From Amorphophallus konjac (lineage: Eukaryota; Streptophyta; Magnoliopsida; Alismatales; Araceae), in contig CM040121.1 of NCBI GenBank assembly GCA_022559845.1, positions 514,270,566 to 514,334,565 on the forward strand: a stretch of DNA of 64,000 nt. Direction: 5' to 3'. Both the position numbers and the translations under genes were made by a program. The notes below the pieces were generated by a model. That model was given only the letters and a program-made list of their open reading frames with translations, did no database searches and was not told the origin of the DNA. This document shows, piece by piece, positions 59,655 to 64,000 of this stretch (position 1 is its first letter; the number at the start of each line of letters is the position of its first letter).

Positions 59655-59929
59655 AAATAGTTACTGAGTTCATAATCCATGATGAATACCAAGTCAGCCA
59701 ACCACTCGATCCATTCGATCATCTTCAGGACATGAGTCTGAACTGATGATCCCTCAGCCATTTTTGCCGTGAACAAATTCTTTAGTATCTCATATCACTT
59801 TGTTTTGCTCTGTGCACCAAACAAATCTTATAGGTTCACTAAAATTTCACGAGTATTCATGTTATCATGCTGCCTTAATTTGTAACTCATTTGACATATA
59901 GGCTAGTATGTAAAATTTAGCAAGGGTGA
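59655..59929 (-). pseudogene. Copia Gag N-proximal fragment (element 4)
   Basis: Minus strand. The open part reads FTAKMAEGSSVQTHVLKMIE and ends at DYELSN, where the solo LTR begins. Upstream, broken pieces (AKFYILAYMSNELQ) match earlier copia Gag blocks. It is cut at 59929 by the CACTA element. Confidence 0.78.
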
Positions 59930-60165
59930 CACTACCAAAAAAAGCGGGATTTCAGACGGATATTTCAGATGGATATTTTTTCGTCGTAAAATCCGTCTGT
60001 ATTTGTGACGGATTAGTTTCCGTTACAAATTCCGTTGTTATTAACGACATACTATATTCCCTCTGAAGATCCGTCTATAATTATAGACGGAATATATTCC
60101 GTCTTTATATCCGTCGTGATTTGAGACGGATATTCAGACGGAAATAATCCATCTGAAATCCGTTA
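59930..60165 (+). repeat. CACTA terminal and subterminal repeats
   Basis: After the terminal CACTACC the 220 bp contain more than ten GACGGA or TCCGTC motifs in both orientations. They include an 18-bp perfect palindrome at 60088-60105 centred on atat and an overlapping 22-bp perfect palindrome at 60072-60093. Such arrays are the usual binding sites of CACTA-encoded DNA-binding proteins. Confidence 0.88.
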
Positions 60166-60179
60166 CAAATATTCTTTAC

Positions 60180-60536
60180 CTCCATCGAAACTTTCCCCCC
60201 TTCCCCCACGACGGAGCTTTGCCCCCTTCTTCCCCCCTTCCCCCGCGATCTCCGTCTCACTCCCACTCTCCCTCTCACTCTCTTTCCACTATCTCCTTGC
60301 CAAGGAGAGACTGCCGGTGCCGTACTCGCCATCGCGGCCAAAGCCGCCCTCGCCGTCGCGGCCAAAGCCGCCCTCGCCATCGTCGTCGAAGCCTTCCTCG
60401 TCGTCGTCGTCCCCGCAGAGCCCCCCTCACCGTTGCCGTTGAAGCCGTCCTCGTCGTTGCCATCGAAGCCGTCCTCGTTGTCACCGCCAGTGTCGCGTTG
60501 TCGCCATCCTCCAAGCCATCCTCTCTGGTCTGGTAA
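60180..60536 (+). other. Candidate noncoding first exon of the CACTA transposase gene
   Basis: A C/CT-rich then GCC/GTC-repeat-rich stretch of high GC, ending at tctg|gtaagcc, a good splice donor at 60537. A plausible acceptor (gggtgcag, ending 62899) lies just before the transposase ATG at 62904. This is inference from signals; no transcript evidence is available. Confidence 0.45.
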
Positions 60537-60639
60537 GCCCCCTCCCTCACCCTCTCTCTGTAAAACTCTCCCTACCTGACGCGCCTCCACCATCGCCATT
60601 GTTGCATTTGTTGTTACTTTTTTTTAAAGCTTGGGGATC

Positions 60640-61215
60640 ATCAGGGAGGGCGGGGGTTCTAGCGATCCGGGAGGGGGAGGTTGGTCTGGCAGGGAGAGGG
60701 GTTCCAGCAGCGGTTTTCGAGAAGGAGGGTCAAGAGCGGAGGGGGCCGGGGGGTGCTCTGGCAGAGGGCGGTTCAGGCGCGCAGTGGGATCCGGCAGGGA
60801 GTCCAGGGTGGGGGCTGTGGGTTAGGAGGGTGGGGGGGTTCCGATGGGGGGTCTGGAGGAGGGTTTCGGTGGGTGAGGGGCTGCTCTGGGAGTGGGGATT
60901 TCAGGGAGGGGGTCTCCGGTGGGGGGTCGGGGTGGGGGCTACTGGCTGGGAGGGTGCAAAGTTCCAGTGGGGGGGAGTCTAGGGGAGGAGGGTTCGATTG
61001 CGGTAGGTCCGAGGGGGGGCTGCTCTAGGAGTGGGGTGGTTCAGAGAGGGGGGATCCAACAGAGGGTCTGGGGTAGGGGCTCATCTCTGGGAGGGTGGGG
61101 GGTCCGGGGGAGGAGAGTTCAGGCGGATCTAGGGGGGCTACTCTGGGAGTGGGGGGTTAAGGGAGAGGTGCTACAAGGGGTCCGGGGTGGGGACTGCTGG
61201 TTGGGAGGGTGTGGG
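60640..61215. repeat. Degenerate G-rich minisatellite, unit about 120-135 bp
   Basis: About four units, each with a ggctgctctgggagtgggg-type segment (near 60758, 60879, 61018 and 61136), a gttcaggga segment and a ggctgggaggg segment. The plus strand is extremely G-rich with many runs of four or more G. Overlapping glycine-rich ORFs are by-products. Confidence 0.75.
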
Positions 61216-61395
61216 GCCGCGAGCTCACCCGAATATTGCTAGAGGGAGAAAGGGGGTAGGGAGGGGTTGGGATGACTTTTGGTCGAAGGGTGGGGGTGGG
61301 GGTGCAATATCACCGGAGCCACTCCGGCGTGTGGTGGGGGTCAGTGGGAAGAGACTGGGGAGGGGGGCTCCAATAAGATGGCATTGGCAGCCATC

Positions 61396-61668
61396 ATGAG
61401 GGGGATCAATATGAATGCAGGGCTTAAGCAGAGCCCAAGTGGCAGCTGACAGCTTGCTATGTAAGAGAAGGTGAGTGGTTGACTCAATCTAAGCATTTGG
61501 ACAGCATAAGTTTTTAGAACACAATGATATTCACTCTGCTGGACTCTTCTATCAGTGGGTAAAATTCCATGGATGAGCTTCCATAGGAATAGAGAAACTT
61601 TGGGGGGAATGTAGGTAGACCAAATGAGAGAGTATGGAAAGGATTGATCAGTAACAGTTAAGTGCTTC
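61396..61668 (-). pseudogene. LINE ORF2 C-terminal fragment (RT zinc-binding region)
   Basis: Minus strand reads SLIWSTYIPPKVSLFLWKLI then HGILPTDRRVQQ, the hallmark of the zinc-binding domain after plant LINE reverse transcriptases. In another phase, ESTTHLLLHSKLSAATW follows, showing a frameshift. It abuts a gypsy fragment of opposite orientation at about 61668. Confidence 0.75.
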
Positions 61669-61671
61669 CTC

Positions 61672-61909
61672 CATGAGCTGATAGTAAAATCTCTTGCTGC
61701 ACCTCTGACCAGTCTTCTTAAGAAGGACAGTTATAGTTGGAGCCCATCTTCTCATCAAGCCTTCTTACAGCTTAAAGAGGCTATGTCAACTGCCCCAGTT
61801 CTTGACTTGCCTGATTTTTCAGAAACTTTTGTAGTCGAGTGTGATGCTAGTGGAACTGGCATGGGAGCAGTTCTCATGCAAAAAGGTCGTCCTGCCATTC
61901 TTGAGGCCA
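61672..61909 (+). pseudogene. Ty3/gypsy RT-RNase H junction fragment
   Basis: Plus strand reads [38 protein letters not shown] and [18 protein letters not shown], the link between gypsy RT and RNase H with the first RNase H aspartate. It is a bare fragment of about 80 codons with no LTR, and unrelated sequence follows. Confidence 0.85.
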
Positions 61910-62286
61910 TAGATGCTCCACTGAGGCTGAAAGTGATCCCATTTGAACCTTGTCTTATGATGATAAGAAGATATAGAGAAATGGAATGACCACACATCTT
62001 AAGTAGTACATATATACAAAGATGTGGATAAATGCAAAGAAATCAGAATTCTCTATAGCAATAGGTAAATACCCAAAAAATTCATTTTGTGATTTAAAAC
62101 TTTGTGGATTTTTATTGCATGTAAATATATTTTTAAATCTGATTTTAATAGAAATTTGATGTTAATTTGACTAAAAAATGTAGATTGTTTAGCTTCGATG
62201 TTCTTCATTTGAAAAATTTTGTAATTTGGGTGTTATTTAATTTGATATGTCCATAATGATAATTGCGTTGTTATTTAATTTTATGT

Positions 62287-62295
62287 TATATAAAT
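62287..62295 (+). promoter_or_regulatory. Candidate TATA box upstream of the hairpin cluster
   Basis: TATATAAAT, about 30 bases before the first foldback (62317). It could drive a separate RNA carrying the hairpins, or the transposase mRNA itself. Sequence match only, in AT-rich surroundings. Confidence 0.4.
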
Positions 62296-62316
62296 GCATG
62301 GGGTATTCCCTGTGAG

Positions 62317-62357
62317 CTGAGGTGCGTGGGTGCGACCTAACATTACACGCACCTCAG
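62317..62357 (+). other. Short perfect hairpin (12-bp stem, 17-nt loop)
   Basis: CTGAGGTGCGTG (62317-62328) is exactly complementary to CACGCACCTCAG (62346-62357). Confidence 0.85.
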
Positions 62358-62393
62358 GAGAGCGCGTTAAAACCGTGTCAATGTGCCTTCCCG

Positions 62394-62467
62394 TTCAAGA
62401 CTTTGGGTTTGATGTGTATGTTCTCATTTGTTTATGAGAATATATATATCTACCTCAAAGTCTTGAA
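62394..62467 (+). ncRNA. 74-nt foldback resembling a small-RNA precursor
   Basis: Two 34-nt arms (62394-62427 and 62434-62467) around a TTGTTT loop pair with only two mismatches and four G-U pairs. The outer 12 bp (ttcaagactttg) and inner 7 bp (ttctcat) are perfect. Its size and near-complete pairing suit a miRNA or siRNA precursor. No transcript evidence. Confidence 0.5.
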
Positions 62468-62489
62468 TTGTCCCGTTTGGACAGTCTGT

Positions 62490-62750
62490 GAATGTTTGAT
62501 CGCACTTAGGCAGTCATTTACTATATGTGTTTGTATGGTTTGTTGAGAATTTCGGTTGTGTCTCCTCACTCTTCTCTGATATACCATTATTGATTTTGAG
62601 TGTTTTCTTAACCACTTACTTGTAAGTGTTTAAGAAAATTTCAAAATCAATAAATATATTTGGTATATCGGAGAAGTGTGGGGAGATGATGTCGAAATTT
62701 TTAGCAAATCGTGCAGCACATATAGTAAGTGATTGTGCGATCAAACCTTC
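62490..62750 (+). ncRNA. Long foldback of about 260 nt
   Basis: Arms 62490-62611 and 62630-62750 are inverted copies of one sequence, with well-paired blocks including tttgatcgcac, tactatatgtg, aatttcg and gatatacc, and unpaired bulges between. The loop region (acttac/gtaagt) also pairs. It is either a MITE-like inverted duplication or a small-RNA precursor. Confidence 0.55.
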
Positions 62751-62903
62751 ATGGATGGGTTAAAAAGTGATAATCTAATCAATATTCCTCTTCCAACTGC
62801 AAATGGTCTATGATGAACGATGTGAGGAAAGGGTCGGGTGTAATATTATGAGTAATGATTTGAAAGTTAGGATGTGTATTGTCATTTATTGGGTGCAGGC
62901 AAA

Positions 62904-64000
62904 ATGTCGACAGATCGTTCATGGATGTATCGTAGAATAGTTGACCGGGTGGTGTCAGATGACTTTAAGCTTGGGGTTGAGAGTTTCATTCAATTTGCAT
63001 TGGGGAATCCAAATGCAGCAATAGATCGCGACGGTCACATTCGATGCCCTTGTTCAAGTTGTAGAAACTTGAGGTGGTGTTCAACATGGGATGTGCAACA
63101 TCATTTGTACACGAAAGGGTTCGTGGATGGTTATACGAATTGGACGTGTCATGGTGAGCAATTCTTGAGGTATGAGCCCGACAATATTGCAGGCACAAGT
63201 GGGTACGTGGATATGGTTGTAGATGCTGCTGGTCCTAGTTTTAATATTCACGATGAAGCGCCGAATAAGACAGCCGGAAGATTTTATGAACTACTTAGGG
63301 ATGCTGATGAGCCGCTGTGGGATGGTTGTGAAAATCACACTCGATTGTCTGCAGTGTCACAGTTGTTGAACTTGAAATCTGAATTTCACATCAGTGAGAC
63401 TTGTTTTGACCGTCTCCTCCTCTTGATCAAGAGTATGTTGTCTCGAGACGAGAAGTTGCCAGAAACTTTTTACCGTGCAAAAAAGATGGTCAATGACTTA
63501 GGACTTGGATATGTGAAAATAGATGCATGTCCGAATCATTGTATGTTATATTACAAAGATGATGCAGATAAGATATCATGTTCCATTTGTGGCCATGACA
63601 GATTCAAACCTAAGGGGGGGGTCAATTCAAAGGCAAAAGATGTACCTTACAAGGCGTTGCGATACTTCCCTCTTGTGCCTAGGCTGCAGCGACTGTATAT
63701 GTCCTCAAAGACGGCTCGGCATATGACATGGCACACCGAAAGAGTACGTCGTGCCGATGATATAATCAGTCATCCTGCCGATGGTGAAGCTTGGACTCAC
63801 TTTAGTCGTACTCATCTTGCCTTTTCAAGGGAGTCACGTAATGTTCGATTGGGTTTATGCACAGATGGCTTTAATCCATTCGGTGGTTCAGTGGCAGCTT
63901 ATTCTTGTTGGCCAGTGTTCATGACACCGTACAACCTTCCGCCGCACATGTGCATGAAGCGAGAAAATCTGTTTTTGTCCCTAGTAATTCCTGGTCCAAA
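62904..64000 (+). CDS. CACTA TNP2-type transposase, 5' part (continues past window)
   Basis: ATG at 62904; no stop to the window end (365 full codons). Residues 4-9 (DRSWMY) and the segment with C48, C50, C53, H66 and HGE at 83-85 match the transposase-associated N-terminal domain of plant TNP2 proteins. A CxxxC...CxxC pair (C209, C213, C226, C229) follows. From about residue 245 the Transposase_21 domain starts (RYFPLVPRLQRLY, TWH, DGEAWTHF), including CTDGFNPFG with D321 and SCWPVFMTPYNLPPHMCMK. TNP2 cuts and joins CACTA ends in the nucleus. The start is supported by the usual family N-terminus and an upstream splice-acceptor-like gggtgcag. Length so far is roughly half of a typical TNP2. 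It is the only unbroken transposition enzyme frame in the window besides Athila pol 1. Confidence 0.93.
   Translation, partial: MSTDRSWMYRRIVDRVVSDDFKLGVESFIQFALGNPNAAIDRDGHIRCPCSSCRNLRWCSTWDVQHHLYTKGFVDGYTNWTCHGEQFLRYEPDNIAGTSGYVDMVVDAAGPSFNIHDEAPNKTAGRFYELLRDADEPLWDGCENHTRLSAVSQLLNLKSEFHISETCFDRLLLLIKSMLSRDEKLPETFYRAKKMVNDLGLGYVKIDACPNHCMLYYKDDADKISCSICGHDRFKPKGGVNSKAKDVPYKALRYFPLVPRLQRLYMSSKTARHMTWHTERVRRADDIISHPADGEAWTHFSRTHLAFSRESRNVRLGLCTDGFNPFGGSVAAYSCWPVFMTPYNLPPHMCMKRENLFLSLVIPGP

Larger units (their letters stand above)
31650..59929 (-). mobile_element. Decayed Ty1/copia element 4 (minus strand), host of four nested insertions
   Basis: Segments outside the inserted elements form one minus-strand copia element: gag (59660-59929 and 57300-57592), protease/integrase region (56200-57240), RT (54578-55830), RNase H (43380-43610) and 3' LTR (42893-about 43345 plus about 31650-33196). 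Order gag-PR-IN-RT-RH is the copia order. Phases break often, so it is old. Insertions split it at 33196/42893, 43615/54573, 57597/59655 and 59929. Its 5' end lies beyond the CACTA element, outside the window; the left LTR edge is uncertain. Confidence 0.82.
59930..64000 (+). mobile_element. CACTA (En/Spm) DNA transposon, left part
   Basis: Starts with CACTACCAAAAAAAGCGG, the CACTA terminal signature, preceded by tga (59927-59929) as a possible 3-bp target duplication. Subterminal GACGGA/TCCGTC repeats follow. A TNP2 transposase frame in the same direction runs off the window. The space between holds a GC-rich candidate leader exon, a G-rich minisatellite, two retroelement fragments and foldbacks. 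The right end is not in the window. Confidence 0.9.

Noticed and set aside
60219..61399. Many glycine-, arginine- or alanine-rich ORFs on both strands
   Set aside because: By-products of the G-rich minisatellite and GCC-type repeats; frames overlap freely and no domain is visible.

Overview
The window is repeat-dense plant nuclear DNA. The evidence is Ty3/gypsy elements of the Athila and chromovirus lineages, Ty1/copia elements primed by initiator tRNA-Met, a CACTA (En/Spm) transposon with a TNP2-type transposase, and a fragment of an L-type lectin receptor kinase gene, a plant-specific family. I would not go beyond 'flowering plant'. Almost all of the 64 kb is transposable element, much of it nested. 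The only clearly non-TE stretch is about 29.5-31.6 kb.

Layout. (A) 1-9873: an Athila-like Ty3/gypsy element on the minus strand. Its 3' LTR lies outside the window; pol is intact, gag is broken, and the 5' LTR is at 7810-9873. (B) 9874-25793: an Athila-like array on the minus strand with three LTRs (10165-12475, 13376-15697, 23487-25793). A complete but inactivated gag-pol unit lies between the two right-hand LTRs, and a roughly 0.9 kb internally deleted unit lies between the two left-hand ones. (C) 25794-about 29480: a minus-strand chromovirus whose integrase is cut by array B; its reading frame carries point stops but no frameshift. (D) about 29530-30110: a lectin receptor kinase pseudogene fragment, followed by intergenic DNA and a tRNA-Lys(CUU) at 31244-31316. 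(E) about 31.65-59.93 kb: a decayed minus-strand Ty1/copia element that has received four insertions. These are a Sirevirus-like gag-only element (33197-42892, TSD attgt), a Tekay/Del-type chromovirus (43616-54572, TSD gtatc), a gypsy-type solo LTR (57598-59654, TSD aaata) and a CACTA transposon (from 59930). (F) 59930-64000: the left part of the CACTA element, with TIR, subterminal repeats, a GC-rich candidate leader exon, a G-rich minisatellite, LINE and gypsy fragments, a cluster of three foldback hairpins behind a TATA box, and an open TNP2 transposase frame that runs off the window.

How the parts act. Athila, chromovirus and copia gag-pol units would encode capsid, protease, reverse transcriptase/RNase H and integrase, but every such unit here is interrupted. 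The Sirevirus-like element keeps gag, PBS, polypurine tracts and LTRs but has no pol, so it would need enzymes from elsewhere. The CACTA transposase is the one enzyme frame that is unbroken as far as it can be followed.

Points most worth a second look: the hairpin cluster upstream of TNP2 (62317-62750); the array of about 46 copies of an AAGTCTATACAT-type motif in each LTR of the Sirevirus-like element; repeated GTAACGG...GACCGTCAC boxes in the Tekay LTRs and a look-alike set in the solo LTR; the Athila shared-LTR array with one deletion junction present twice; and the dominance of transition-type stop codons over indels in the decayed frames. Lengths and coordinates were counted by hand; no alignment, folding or database search was run.
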